From NCBI GenBank assembly GCA_964569425.1, contig CAZMVD010000044.1, positions 1-29,452 on the forward strand: a stretch of 29,452 nt of DNA, given 5' to 3'. Under the pieces are notes generated by a model that was not told the DNA's origin, did not search any database, and saw only the letters and a program-made list of their open reading frames with translations. Positions 1 to 7,885 of this stretch are shown in pieces. Positions within the stretch are counted from its first letter, which is position 1; every line of letters begins with the position of its first letter. The position numbers and the translations under genes are program-made. Source of the DNA: JACQXM01 sp964569425. GTDB taxonomy: Bacteria > Planctomycetota > Phycisphaerae > UBA1845.

Positions 1-128
1 ACAAGGCACGAAGCCACGGAGGCACTGAGCCACGAAGGAAAACGCCGAAAGCCGAAACGCGGAAAGCTGGATGCAAGGCAACTGGCAAGAGAAAAGGCGA
101 GAGGCGAGAATGGCGACCCCCCATCGGT

Positions 129-147
129 CCCCCCTTGGCAAGGGGGG
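129..147. repeat. C6/G6 hairpin repeat, copy 1
   Basis: The sequence CCCCCCTTGGCAAGGGGGG has perfect 9-bp arms (129-137 and 139-147) around one base. The same element recurs at 16653-16671 and, with one altered position, at 17828-17846. Here it lies in a gene-free stretch 21 bases before the first parS-like site, so it is not obviously a terminator. Confidence 0.8.
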
Positions 148-167
148 AGGCTGGGGGTGCGCAAGCT

Positions 168-183
168 TGTTTCGCGCGAAACA
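168..183. promoter_or_regulatory. parS-like ParB binding site, variant
   Basis: TGTTTCGCGCGAAACA is a perfect 16-bp palindrome. It differs from the canonical chromosomal parS core only in the central four bases (CGCG in place of ACGT). It is nested in a larger inverted repeat, with outer arms gcgcaag (159-165) and cttgcgc (186-192), giving a near-palindrome of 34 bp. parS sites nucleate ParB in chromosome segregation and usually lie in the origin-proximal part of the chromosome. No parA or parB gene lies in this window. The call is strengthened by a canonical copy 83 bp downstream. Confidence 0.65.
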
Positions 184-250
184 GTCTTGCGCATAAAACG
201 CCGAAACGCGGAAAGCCGAAACGCCGAAATGGCTGTGAATTGCGCAGGCT

Positions 251-266
251 TGTTTCACGTGAAACA
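251..266. promoter_or_regulatory. parS site, canonical 16-mer
   Basis: TGTTTCACGTGAAACA is, from memory, exactly the consensus chromosomal parS sequence recognised by the ParB helix-turn-helix domain. It is a perfect palindrome and lies in non-coding DNA. A related palindrome starts 83 bp earlier. Two sites this close suggest a working ParB loading site rather than chance. By analogy with other bacteria this would place the window in the origin-proximal part of the chromosome, which is an inference. Confidence 0.8.
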
Positions 267-344
267 CGTTTGTGCCAGGTCCGCGCCAGTTATTTTATGG
301 TTGAGGGCAGGACTTATCGGACGAACTATTATAGGACCAGACGA

Positions 345-378
345 TTGGGGATTTCGGATTTCGGATTGGGGATTGTGA
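345..378. repeat. ggatttc / ggattgggg simple repeat
   Basis: About 34 bases made of repeated ggatttc and ggattgggg words. A comparable but different simple repeat (cgaatagcgaatggcgaat) occurs at 14821-14853. Both look like dispersed intergenic filler, with no coding or regulatory role visible. Confidence 0.5.
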
Positions 379-464
379 GTTGAACACTGGTTCCACAGCC
401 CACGTCGGTGTCACACGGGGGGAGCATAGGGCAAGCTGGGATCGACCGCGCGGGCTGAAGCCCA

Positions 465-492
465 CGGCTCGCTGGTGGCGGCTCGCTGGTGA
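465..492. repeat. 14-bp tandem duplication
   Basis: The unit cggctcgctggtgg is followed directly by cggctcgctggtga. It sits just downstream of a small gggct/agccc hairpin. It is non-coding and of unknown meaning. Confidence 0.7.
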
Positions 493-583
493 ACGGATCT
501 CGCCGGTTGAAGAGTGGTGGCATAGCGCGGCGGGAGGGCAGGGCGCGCTTGTTTCCGTCGGGGCGGGGCGTATGGTTTTGGGG

Positions 584-1015
584 ATGACGCGATACCTGGG
601 GATCGACTACGGGAGCAAGCGCATCGGACTGGCAGTGGGCGATGACGGCGCGCGGCTGGCGTCGCCGGTGAGCACGATCGCGGCGCGGGGGGATGTGGCG
701 GCCGACGTGCGGGCAGTGCTGGCGGTGGGAGCGGAGTACGTGGTGGACGAATTCGTGGTGGGGCTGCCGCTGAACATGGATGATTCGGAGGGTCCACAGG
801 CGCGGGTTGCGCGGACGTTCGGGGCGGCGCTGGAGGGGGCTTCGGGGCGGGCGGTGCATTACTTCGACGAGCGCTTGAGTTCCCACGCGGCGGAAGAACT
901 GCTGCGGAACGCTGAGCTGACACGGAAGAAAAAGAAGGCGCGACTGGATCGCATCGCGGCGCAGGTGATGCTTCAGGGTTTCCTGGATGGCGGGGGAGCC
1001 GAAGCAATGGGGTGA
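584..1015 (+). CDS. ruvX: RuvX/YqgF-family Holliday-junction resolvase-like RNase H fold protein
   Basis: The 143-residue product matches the YqgF/RuvX family in length. The fold starts with GIDYGSKRIGLAVGD and has the first acidic residue at D8. VGLP follows at 59-62 and the family signature DERLSS at 95-100. The third acidic residue is D122 in LDRIAAQ. These three acids are the metal-binding triad of the RNase H-like fold. In E. coli the family is linked to pre-16S rRNA 5' processing, and it was named for a proposed Holliday junction role. The start at 584 gives the usual MxRxLGIDYG opening; an ATG at 572 is the alternative. The open frame extends to 380, but that part lies in repeats and is judged non-coding. 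Confidence 0.9.
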   Translation: MTRYLGIDYGSKRIGLAVGDDGARLASPVSTIAARGDVAADVRAVLAVGAEYVVDEFVVGLPLNMDDSEGPQARVARTFGAALEGASGRAVHYFDERLSSHAAEELLRNAELTRKKKKARLDRIAAQVMLQGFLDGGGAEAMG

Positions 1016-1156
1016 TCCATTCATCCGATGCGGGAGGCCGTCCGTCGATTGTTGCGGTCGGTCGGCAAACTATCCGGACGTCGGCATCATTGAGACGAAT
1101 GCCGTAGTCACACATCGCCAAATGCAAGACTCAGCTCATTCGTCACGCCAGTGGGG

Positions 1157-2752
1157 TCACTCTTGTTGGAGGCGGTAGCGGGCGGAGAAGGGAGTGGGGC
1201 CGGGCTCGCGGGCGATGGCGTGGTCGGGGTTGGCGGCGGCGTGTTCGAGGAGGTGGAAGAGTGGTTCGGCGGCGTCGGGGCGGGCAATGGCGGCGGCGAT
1301 TTGTTCGGCGGTGAGGGCATCACCGGGGCGGGCGCGGAGGCAGTTGAGCGCGGCGCGCTGGAGGGCGATAGCGGCGGCGGCGGCTTTTTTTCCGGCTTCG
1401 ACGCCGGGCTGGTGGTAGGCGTTGACGTCGATGAGTTCGGCGTAGAGGCCGACGGCGCGTTCGAAGAGGGCGATGAGCGCGCCGACGGCGCTGGCGTTCA
1501 GCTCGTTCAGCGTGATGGTGAGCGAATCGCGTCCGGCGGCGTAGAGGGCGTCGCGGGTGCCGTGGAGGAAGCCGTGGAGGTAATCGCCGGTGGTGACGTC
1601 GTCTTCGACGACGAGCGAGGCCCCGTCGCGGTCGCGGAGCACTTCGATGAAGGTGACGAAGAAATCGTCGGGCCCTTCCTGGAGCTGCTGCACGAAGGCG
1701 TGCTGGTCGGTGCTGCCCTTGTTGCCGTAGACGGTGAGGCCCTGGCGGACGTCGCGTCCGGAGCGGTCGGTGCGCTTGCCGAGCGATTCCATGACCAGTT
1801 GCTGCAAGTAGCGGGCGAAGAGGGCGAGGCGGTCGCGGTAGGGCAGGATGACCATATCGCGGCGGCCGCGGCCATCGCCGACGTAGTGCCACATGAGTGA
1901 CAGCAGGGCGGCGGGATTGCGGGCGAGGTCCGCTTCGCGAGTGGCTTCGTCGGCGGCGCGGGCGCCGGCGAGGAGGGCGTCGATATCGATGCCCTGGAGG
2001 GCGGCGGGGAGCAGGCCGACGGCGGAGGTAACGGAGGTGCGTCCGCCGACGAAGTCCCACATGGGGAAGGTGCGCAGCCATTTTTCGTGGGTCGCCTTGT
2101 GGTGCAGGTCGCTGCCTTCGGCTGTGACGGCGACGGCGTGCGGAGCGAAGTGGAGGCCGGCGCGGCGATAGGCGGAGGCGGCTTCGAGCATGGCGTTGCG
2201 CGTTTCGATGGTGCCGCCGGACTTGGAGACGACGACGGTGAGGGTGCGGTCGAGGGCTTCGTCGAGTTCGGCGAGCACGCGGTCGATGCCGTCGGGGTCG
2301 GTGTTGTCGAGGAAGCGGAGGAGCATAGCGTCGTCGGGGCCGCCGAGCGCGTCTGCGAGAAACTGGGGGCCGAGGGCGGAGCCGCCGATGCCGATGAGCA
2401 GCACGATATCGAAGGCGTCGGCCTTGGGGGGGCGGATTTTTGCCGCGTGCACGTCGGCGACGAAGGCCTTGATGTCGCGCTGGGTGTTGGCGATGGCGTC
2501 GCGAATCTCCGGGCTCGGGGCGCGTTGCGGTGCGCGGAGCCAGTAGTGGCCGACCATGCGGTGTTCGTCGATGTTGGCCTTCGCTCCGCCTTCCAGTGCG
2601 GCCATGGCGGAAAGTGCGGCGTTCATGCGCGGGGTCATGGAAGCGAGGAAGTTGTCGGGGAAGCGCATGCGGCTGATATCGAGGCGCAGGCCGAGGGACT
2701 CGCAAACGCAAGCATGGCTCTGACAGCGCTGCCACAGGTCGATCGAAGTCAT
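1157..2752 (-). CDS. pgi: Glucose-6-phosphate isomerase
   Basis: The 531-residue cytoplasmic enzyme interconverts glucose 6-phosphate and fructose 6-phosphate. Visible landmarks are GIGGSALGP (121-129), the phosphate-binding SKSGGT (176-181), GGRTSV (236-241) and the catalytic glutamate in MESLGKRTDRSGRDV (E322). The ring-opening histidine is in GSTDQHAFVQQL (H351), and the C-terminal lysine motif is HQPGVEAGKKAA (447-458). Length is in the family's normal range. It starts 4 bp after the stop of the upstream MFS-acyltransferase gene on the same strand, with a ggag Shine-Dalgarno-like word overlapping that stop, so the two are very likely cotranscribed. No catalytic residue appears to be missing. 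Confidence 0.97.
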   Translation of the reverse strand: MTSIDLWQRCQSHACVCESLGLRLDISRMRFPDNFLASMTPRMNAALSAMAALEGGAKANIDEHRMVGHYWLRAPQRAPSPEIRDAIANTQRDIKAFVADVHAAKIRPPKADAFDIVLLIGIGGSALGPQFLADALGGPDDAMLLRFLDNTDPDGIDRVLAELDEALDRTLTVVVSKSGGTIETRNAMLEAASAYRRAGLHFAPHAVAVTAEGSDLHHKATHEKWLRTFPMWDFVGGRTSVTSAVGLLPAALQGIDIDALLAGARAADEATREADLARNPAALLSLMWHYVGDGRGRRDMVILPYRDRLALFARYLQQLVMESLGKRTDRSGRDVRQGLTVYGNKGSTDQHAFVQQLQEGPDDFFVTFIEVLRDRDGASLVVEDDVTTGDYLHGFLHGTRDALYAAGRDSLTITLNELNASAVGALIALFERAVGLYAELIDVNAYHQPGVEAGKKAAAAAIALQRAALNCLRARPGDALTAEQIAAAIARPDAAEPLFHLLEHAAANPDHAIAREPGPTPFSARYRLQQE

Positions 2753-2756
2753 TGGA

Positions 2757-4757
2757 TCACTCCGGAGGAAGCCGCGGCGCCGTGAACTCGGCGGCGGGGT
2801 CTACGTCGTTGGGGGAACTCTGCGGTCGTTCGGCATCGGCCGGTGCGAGCGCGTGGATGGCCGCGTAGATCCGGCGCGTGGCGGCGCGGACCTGTTCGCG
2901 GTCGTCGGCGCTGAAGTCGCGCAGGTCGACCGGTTTTCCGAAGCGCACCCGGGCGCGGTGCCGCTGGAGCAGTCCGACGATCACATGGCTATGGTATCGG
3001 GTGCCGCTGATGTATGCGGGAATGACGGGTGCGCCGGTTTTGAGGGCCATGAGAGCGACGCCGTCGCGGGGTTTGCCTTCTTCGCCGGGAGGGACGATGC
3101 GCCCCTCGATGAAGATGCAGACCGCTTTGCCCTCGCGCAGGTGGCGGAGTGACTGCTTGGTGGCGGCGGTGTCGCGCCCGTCGCGCTTGACGGGAATGCA
3201 ATCGAGCATGCGCACGAGGATACGCACCACCGGAGCCTGCGCATACTCCTGGGCGACGAGGAAAGAGAGCGGCCGGTAGGTCACGGCGGCGCTGAGGAAG
3301 ATGGGATCCGCGGAGCAGGTGTGGTTGGCGGCGACGATGACCGCACCGTTCCGCGGCACGGTGGGGCGACCCACTCGTTCGAAGCGCCACCAGGCTTTGG
3401 CGAGCAGTTCGTTGAGGTTTTCGGCGAAGGTCATGACCCGGCCGAGGGTGTTGCGGCCGAGGCGTATGTAGAACATGAGCACGCCGGCGCCCAGGGTCAG
3501 GAGGGCGACACTGACCAGAATCGTCCCTACCCAGCGGTCAAGCCGGAAGCTGTGGGGGAACGCGAGGGTCCCGGCGGCGATCAGCAGTGCCACGGTGCAG
3601 CACAGGTCCTTAACGCCGAAGATTCGTCCCAGGAAACGATCGGCGACGGTCCGCTGGAGGAGTGAGAAGATGCTGGCCATGACTCCGACGGCAAACAGCC
3701 CGGCGAACACGATGGAAATACCGCCCACGATGCCGCGCGATTCCGAGGTCACCGGGAGAACCAGAGAGGATGCGAACAGGGCGATGGCCACTCCGACGCC
3801 GGTCAGCCCCCAGTTGATGGCGATTTCGCTGCGCAGCGCGTTGCCGAGCAGGGCGATGATGGTGGCGCCGATGATGAACCCGAGCCCGAGGAGGGCGCGG
3901 TAGGTGCTGATCTGGGTGAAGGTTCCGTGGTAGACGTCGCGAACGACGGCGGGGATGACGCTGTGGACCAGCGCCCCGCAGAACCAGATGAGCGCGGCAA
4001 TCAGCAGCAGTTCGCGGACGTGACGGTGACAGCGCGCGTAATGGAAACCATCGCGCAACTGAGAGAGCGTGGCCGGTCGGGGTGCATCGCCCTTGCCGTT
4101 TGTGCCGGGGGGAGCGGTAGATCCGGCCGCCAGCGCGGCGCGCGGCATGCGGATACCGAGGACCAGCAGGGCGCTCAGAAGGAAGGTGCCGGCATTGAGA
4201 CGAAACGCGGTCTCGACGTGGTGGCGGTCGGCGAGGTAGCCGCCGATTAGCGCCGCGGCCATGGTGGCGATGATGCCCAGTCCGCTGATCAGGCCGTTGG
4301 CGCGAATGACCTGGTCCTGGCGGATGAGGGTGGGGAGCAGGGCGGATCGTGCGGGCGAGAAGAGTGCGGCAAAGGCGCCGACGAGCACCAGCGGCAGAAA
4401 GGGCCCCCAGGATCCCAGGGGTTGGGCGAATGCAATCAGAGAAGCGAAGAAGAAGAGGATGAGGCAGCGGAATAAGTCGGCGGAGATCATGAGCGCGACG
4501 CGGGGAAAGCGGTCGGCCAACATGCCGGTGAGAGGCGCGAGCGGCAAAAAGGGCAGGAAAAACATGAAGGTCATGCGGGCGTTGAGCGGGGTGATATCGA
4601 CGTCCACATTGAGGGCGTCCTGGGTCTTGAGGATCGCCATTTCGGAGAGGTGATCGCCGAGGGCGCTGACGGCGTAGGCCGACCAAAGGAGGATGAAGTT
4701 GCGGTTGCGCAGCAAAGACCGCCCTGGTTCGGGCTGGTTGATTGACTGACTGGTCAT
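2757..4757 (-). CDS. MFS transporter fused to a PlsC-type 1-acylglycerol-3-phosphate acyltransferase
   Basis: The 666-residue protein has two parts. Residues about 18-435 form a multi-pass major facilitator domain, with a motif-A-like GMLADRFPR at 78-86. Residues about 455-640 form a lysophospholipid acyltransferase domain, with the catalytic NHTCSAD (H479, D484), the substrate-binding block CIPVKRDGRD and FIEGRI (549-554) in place of the usual FPEGTR. The order resembles the LplT-Aas systems that take up and reacylate lysophospholipids at the inner membrane, but the acyl-ACP synthetase domain of Aas is absent. The chosen ATG gives MTSQSINQPEPG; an in-frame start at 4841 would add 28 residues of low quality. 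The ribosome site is weak. It lies directly upstream of pgi. Confidence 0.88.
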   Translation of the reverse strand: MTSQSINQPEPGRSLLRNRNFILLWSAYAVSALGDHLSEMAILKTQDALNVDVDITPLNARMTFMFFLPFLPLAPLTGMLADRFPRVALMISADLFRCLILFFFASLIAFAQPLGSWGPFLPLVLVGAFAALFSPARSALLPTLIRQDQVIRANGLISGLGIIATMAAALIGGYLADRHHVETAFRLNAGTFLLSALLVLGIRMPRAALAAGSTAPPGTNGKGDAPRPATLSQLRDGFHYARCHRHVRELLLIAALIWFCGALVHSVIPAVVRDVYHGTFTQISTYRALLGLGFIIGATIIALLGNALRSEIAINWGLTGVGVAIALFASSLVLPVTSESRGIVGGISIVFAGLFAVGVMASIFSLLQRTVADRFLGRIFGVKDLCCTVALLIAAGTLAFPHSFRLDRWVGTILVSVALLTLGAGVLMFYIRLGRNTLGRVMTFAENLNELLAKAWWRFERVGRPTVPRNGAVIVAANHTCSADPIFLSAAVTYRPLSFLVAQEYAQAPVVRILVRMLDCIPVKRDGRDTAATKQSLRHLREGKAVCIFIEGRIVPPGEEGKPRDGVALMALKTGAPVIPAYISGTRYHSHVIVGLLQRHRARVRFGKPVDLRDFSADDREQVRAATRRIYAAIHALAPADAERPQSSPNDVDPAAEFTAPRLPPE

Positions 4758-4939
4758 GGCCGGGACGCGAACCTCAATGACGACTATCCGAACGATACCT
4801 GCTCCGCGTGCGGCAGGTCGAGTTTCTGCAGCCGTTACCAAGTCTTGGAATCGTACAGCATCGCGGGAATTGCGGACAGTCGCGCCGTCGTTGGGCGCTT
4901 ATGTTTGAGGGTGCTTCAGCGGAACGTGGTCCGTAACGA

Positions 4940-4968
4940 TTGCCAAGTGTCCTTTTTTGTGCAAGATT
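4940..4968 (+). promoter_or_regulatory. Possible promoter of the tandem-FKBP gene
   Basis: TTGCCA, a 17-base spacer and AAGATT lie 62 bases before the ATG at 5030. The -35 matches five of six consensus positions, but the -10 matches only three. A T6 run lies in the spacer. The gap is the only one between the divergent MFS and FKBP genes, so it should hold promoters for both. This is a weak call. Confidence 0.3.
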
Positions 4969-5029
4969 CAGTGATCGGGCCCGCGTGAGTTGCGTTGGCC
5001 AATCCAGAGTTTCTTGAAAGTAGAGTCCG

Positions 5030-5884
5030 ATGACAGGGACCGTGTACGGATGGCGTACGGCATGCAGAATCATTGCGGCAAGCCTTATCGCGATACCTTC
5101 GGCGGCGGGTCAGGGTGCGGGCGGCGCGGCGACAAGTGGAACGGAGGGGCCGGTGCAGACGTCGATTGAGGGGCTAAAAGCGGTCGAGACAGCGACGGGA
5201 TTGAAGTACTGGGACATCAAGGTCGGCGACGGCGAGTCCCCCGTCTCTACTTCCAAGGTCAAGGTCCATTACTCCGGCTGGCTGACCGACGGAACGCTGT
5301 TCGACAGCTCGGTCAAGCGCGGTCAGCCCGCGTCTTTCGGGCTCAACCAGGTGATTGCGGGCTGGACGGAGGGCGTCGGCTCGATGAAGGTGGGCGGCAA
5401 GCGGCGGCTGGAGATCCCGTATTCACTGGCCTACGGAGAGGCAGGGCGCCCGCCGACCATTCCTCCCAAGGCGACGTTGATCTTCGAGGTGGAACTTCTG
5501 GAGGTGATTGCCGGCCCGAAGCAGACATCGGTGGAGGGGATTACGCCTGTGACGACCGATTCGGGGTTGAAGTACTGGGATATCAAGGTGGGCGATGGGC
5601 CGGCGCCCGAGAGTACCGCGGCGAAGGTTACCGTGCATTATTCCGGATGGCTGACCGACGGGAAGTTGTTTGACAGCTCGGTGGAGCGCGGCACGCCTGC
5701 GTCCTTCGGACTCAACCAGGTGATTCCGGGGTGGACGGAGGGCGTCGGATCGATGCAGGTCGGCGGCAAGCGCCGCATGGAGATTCCCTATCAACTGGCG
5801 TACGGGGAAGCGGGCCGTCCGCCGACGATTCCACCGAAGGCTACGCTGATCTTCGAGGTGGAACTGCTCGGCATCGGCAACTGA
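5030..5884 (+). CDS. Exported tandem FKBP-type peptidyl-prolyl isomerase
   Basis: The 284-residue protein has an N-terminal signal-like helix (about 9-27, ending SAAGQ) and two FKBP domains (about 55-152 and 174-283). Each copy carries KVHYSGWLTDG or TVHYSGWLTDG, LFDSS, an active-site tryptophan (GWTEGVGSM), YGEAGRPPTIPP and ATLIFEVELL. Both therefore look catalytically complete. The domains are highly similar to each other and preceded by the same words (GLKYWDIKVGDG), showing a recent internal duplication with a period of about 125 residues. The likely role is folding of envelope proteins after export. It heads a plus-strand group of three PPIase genes. No strong Shine-Dalgarno is seen; the start is chosen because it gives the signal peptide. 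Confidence 0.92.
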   Translation: MTGTVYGWRTACRIIAASLIAIPSAAGQGAGGAATSGTEGPVQTSIEGLKAVETATGLKYWDIKVGDGESPVSTSKVKVHYSGWLTDGTLFDSSVKRGQPASFGLNQVIAGWTEGVGSMKVGGKRRLEIPYSLAYGEAGRPPTIPPKATLIFEVELLEVIAGPKQTSVEGITPVTTDSGLKYWDIKVGDGPAPESTAAKVTVHYSGWLTDGKLFDSSVERGTPASFGLNQVIPGWTEGVGSMQVGGKRRMEIPYQLAYGEAGRPPTIPPKATLIFEVELLGIGN

Positions 5885-6005
5885 TCCGCGGTCGGGCGTT
5901 CTCCGCGGTGATGGCAAGGTGAATCGGACAAGGCGCGCGGCGGCCCGGCAGAGTGCACGGGCGCCGGGGCGGTTTGCGTTGATAAACGTCGAAAGGAACC
6001 AGGGC

Positions 6006-6644
6006 ATGAAGAAGCTCATGTGGTGCGGGGTGGCGATCGGACTGGCGGGGGTGGCGGCACAGGCGAGCGACAAGGCGAATCCGCAGGTGCGCATGGTGAC
6101 GACGCTGGGCGAGATCGTGATTGAGCTGGACGCGGCCAAGGCACCGATCAGCACGGAGAATTTTCTGCGGTACACGCGCGAGAAGTTCTACGACGGCACG
6201 GTGTTTCATCGGGTGATTCCCACATTCATGATTCAGGGCGGGGGCTACGATGCGGAACTTGACGAGAAGAAGTCGGGCCTGCACGCGCCGATCAAGAACG
6301 AGTGGGAGAACGGGCTGAAGAACGCGCGCGGGACCATTGCGATGGCGCGGACCAACGCGCCGGACTCGGCGACGGCGCAGTTTTTCATCAACGTGGTGGA
6401 TAACGCCAATCTGGATCAACCGATTTCCGGCGGTGCGGCGTACGCGGTGTTCGGCAAGGTGGTGGCGGGCATGGACGTGGTGGACAAGATCCGCGATACG
6501 GAAACGGTGGCGCACCCGAAGTACCCGGGCGGAAAGGTGGTTCCTGCGACGGCCGTGGTTATCAAGTCGGTGACGGTCGTCGGCGAGGAGAGCGCGGCGA
6601 ACGAGAAGGACGCCAAGAAGGCGGAAGAGCCCAAGAAAGAATAG
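6006..6644 (+). CDS. Exported cyclophilin-type peptidyl-prolyl isomerase
   Basis: The 212-residue protein begins with a signal peptide (MKKLMWCGVAIGLAGVAAQA, cleavage likely after 20). Its cyclophilin domain (about 26-190) has the catalytic FHR (67-69), FMIQGG (74-79), MARTNAPDSATAQFFIN (113-129) and a closing YAVFGKVVAGMDVVDKI block. The last 20 residues are a lysine/glutamate-rich tail (KDAKKAEEPKKE) not typical of the family. An aaagga Shine-Dalgarno lies about 10 bases before the ATG, which is why this start is preferred to the upstream in-frame codon at 5919. It is the second gene of the foldase group, 121 bases after the tandem FKBP and 50 bases before the fusion gene. Confidence 0.93.
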   Translation: MKKLMWCGVAIGLAGVAAQASDKANPQVRMVTTLGEIVIELDAAKAPISTENFLRYTREKFYDGTVFHRVIPTFMIQGGGYDAELDEKKSGLHAPIKNEWENGLKNARGTIAMARTNAPDSATAQFFINVVDNANLDQPISGGAAYAVFGKVVAGMDVVDKIRDTETVAHPKYPGGKVVPATAVVIKSVTVVGEESAANEKDAKKAEEPKKE

Positions 6645-6694
6645 TCTTTGAGGGGTGGGGCCGCTAAGGCTGTCACGCCCGTGAATACGGTGCC

Positions 6695-7822
6695 ATGAAA
6701 TCCGAGACAATAACCGCCCGAGAGGCTCGAGGTTTGAGCGTGAATCGCACTGCAGCCAAGTTGGCGAGCCTGGTGCTCGCGAGCGGCCTGTTCTTTTCCC
6801 CGGCAGGGTCGTGGGCGGATTCGCCGTTGCCCGGGCTGCACCCGCGGGTGGCGATCGAGACGACGCTGGGGTCGTTTGTGCTGGAGCTCGATGCGGAGCG
6901 GGCGCCGATTGCGGTGGGCAATTTCGTTCAATACGTCGAGGACGGGCACTACGACGGGTTGATTTTCCATCGCGTGGTCAAGGGTCGGCTGATCCAGGGA
7001 GGCGCGCTGAGCGCGCGGATGGAGGCGCGCTCCGAGGGCCGCCGCGACCCGGTGGAAAATGAATGGCAGAACGGTTTGCTGCATGAGCGCGGCACGGTGG
7101 CCATGTACAGCGAGTTCGGCCGCCCGAATTCGGTGGTCGATGAGTTTTTCATCAACATCTCCGACAACCCGCGGCTGAATGACCCGGCGGAAGGGGTGGT
7201 GTATCCGGTGTTCGGCCGGGTGGTGGAGGGGATGGAGACGGTCGAGCGCATCGGATCGGTATCGCTGGGTGCGCATCCGAAGTATGCCGCGGGGCGCAGC
7301 GCGGTGGTGCCGGTGGAGCCGGTGGTGATCAAACGTGCCAAGATGTTGACGCCGCTTGATCGCGCCACGGTCGAAGCGCGGCGGCGTGAGGCGGAAGGGG
7401 CGGCGGCGGATGCGGCGCGGCGCGCCGAGTCGCACCTGGCGGAAAGAATTGCGGAGATCGAGAAGCGGGCGGGCGCGGCGATGACACGGGAACCGTCGGG
7501 CATTCTCTTTGCGGATCTGCGCCCCGGACAGGGGGCACAGCCGGACCTGGATGACCGGATCGAATGCCATTTTCGCGGGATGCTGGTCGACGGCACGATT
7601 ATCAACGACACCTTTCGGGACGGCGAACCCACGACCAAGCGTGTGTCGGAGCTGATCCGCGGGCTGCGGGAGATGTTCACCAGCATGAACGAGGGGGGTT
7701 TGCGGGCGGTGATCGTTCCGCCGGAGCTGGCGTTCGGCGCGCAGGGCATTCCCGGGCGCATTCCACCCCATTCCACGATGGTGTTTGAGATCGAGCTGCT
7801 CCGCGTTCTGCCGCCGTCGTAG
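6695..7822 (+). CDS. Exported cyclophilin-FKBP fusion protein
   Basis: The 375-residue protein has a signal-like segment (about 21-41, SLVLASGLFFSPAGSWAD). A cyclophilin domain follows (about 50-215, with IFHRVVKGRLIQGG). Next is an alanine/arginine/glutamate-rich helix (about 222-268) that looks like a coiled-coil linker, then an FKBP-like domain (about 270-375, ending MVFEIELLRVLPP). In the cyclophilin part the usual SQFFIN reads DEFFIN, so a conserved active-site glutamine is glutamate. In the FKBP part VHYSG is CHFRG, FDSS becomes INDTF, the active-site tryptophan is not seen and AYG is AFG. The second domain may therefore be a chaperone or peptide-binding module rather than an isomerase. 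It is the third PPIase gene in a row. Confidence 0.9.
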   Translation: MKSETITAREARGLSVNRTAAKLASLVLASGLFFSPAGSWADSPLPGLHPRVAIETTLGSFVLELDAERAPIAVGNFVQYVEDGHYDGLIFHRVVKGRLIQGGALSARMEARSEGRRDPVENEWQNGLLHERGTVAMYSEFGRPNSVVDEFFINISDNPRLNDPAEGVVYPVFGRVVEGMETVERIGSVSLGAHPKYAAGRSAVVPVEPVVIKRAKMLTPLDRATVEARRREAEGAAADAARRAESHLAERIAEIEKRAGAAMTREPSGILFADLRPGQGAQPDLDDRIECHFRGMLVDGTIINDTFRDGEPTTKRVSELIRGLREMFTSMNEGGLRAVIVPPELAFGAQGIPGRIPPHSTMVFEIELLRVLPPS

Positions 7823-7885
7823 GTTGCGGGAGCGGGGAAGCCGATGCGGGGGCGCACGCCCGTCGGCTGCCTTTCGAGAGGGGCG

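Larger units (their letters stand above)
1..583. other. Non-coding region upstream of ruvX, rich in short repeats
   Basis: I find no convincing gene here. Open frames exist, but they run through simple repeats and have no family resemblance. The first 240 bases contain degenerate runs of gccgaaa/acgcgg-like words. They are followed by a C6/G6 hairpin, two parS-like palindromes, a ggattt-type simple repeat near 345-378, a short gggctgaagccc hairpin near 451-462 and a 14-bp tandem duplication at 465-492. The look is that of an intergenic island where dispersed repeats have accumulated around a chromosome-partition site. Confidence 0.7.

Noticed and set aside
329..1127. Long minus-strand frames opposite ruvX
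   Set aside because: Arginine/proline-rich shadow translations caused by high GC; the plus strand holds a complete RuvX.
1320..2735. 471-codon minus-strand frame inside pgi
   Set aside because: Arg/Pro-rich out-of-frame reading of pgi, which itself has all catalytic motifs.
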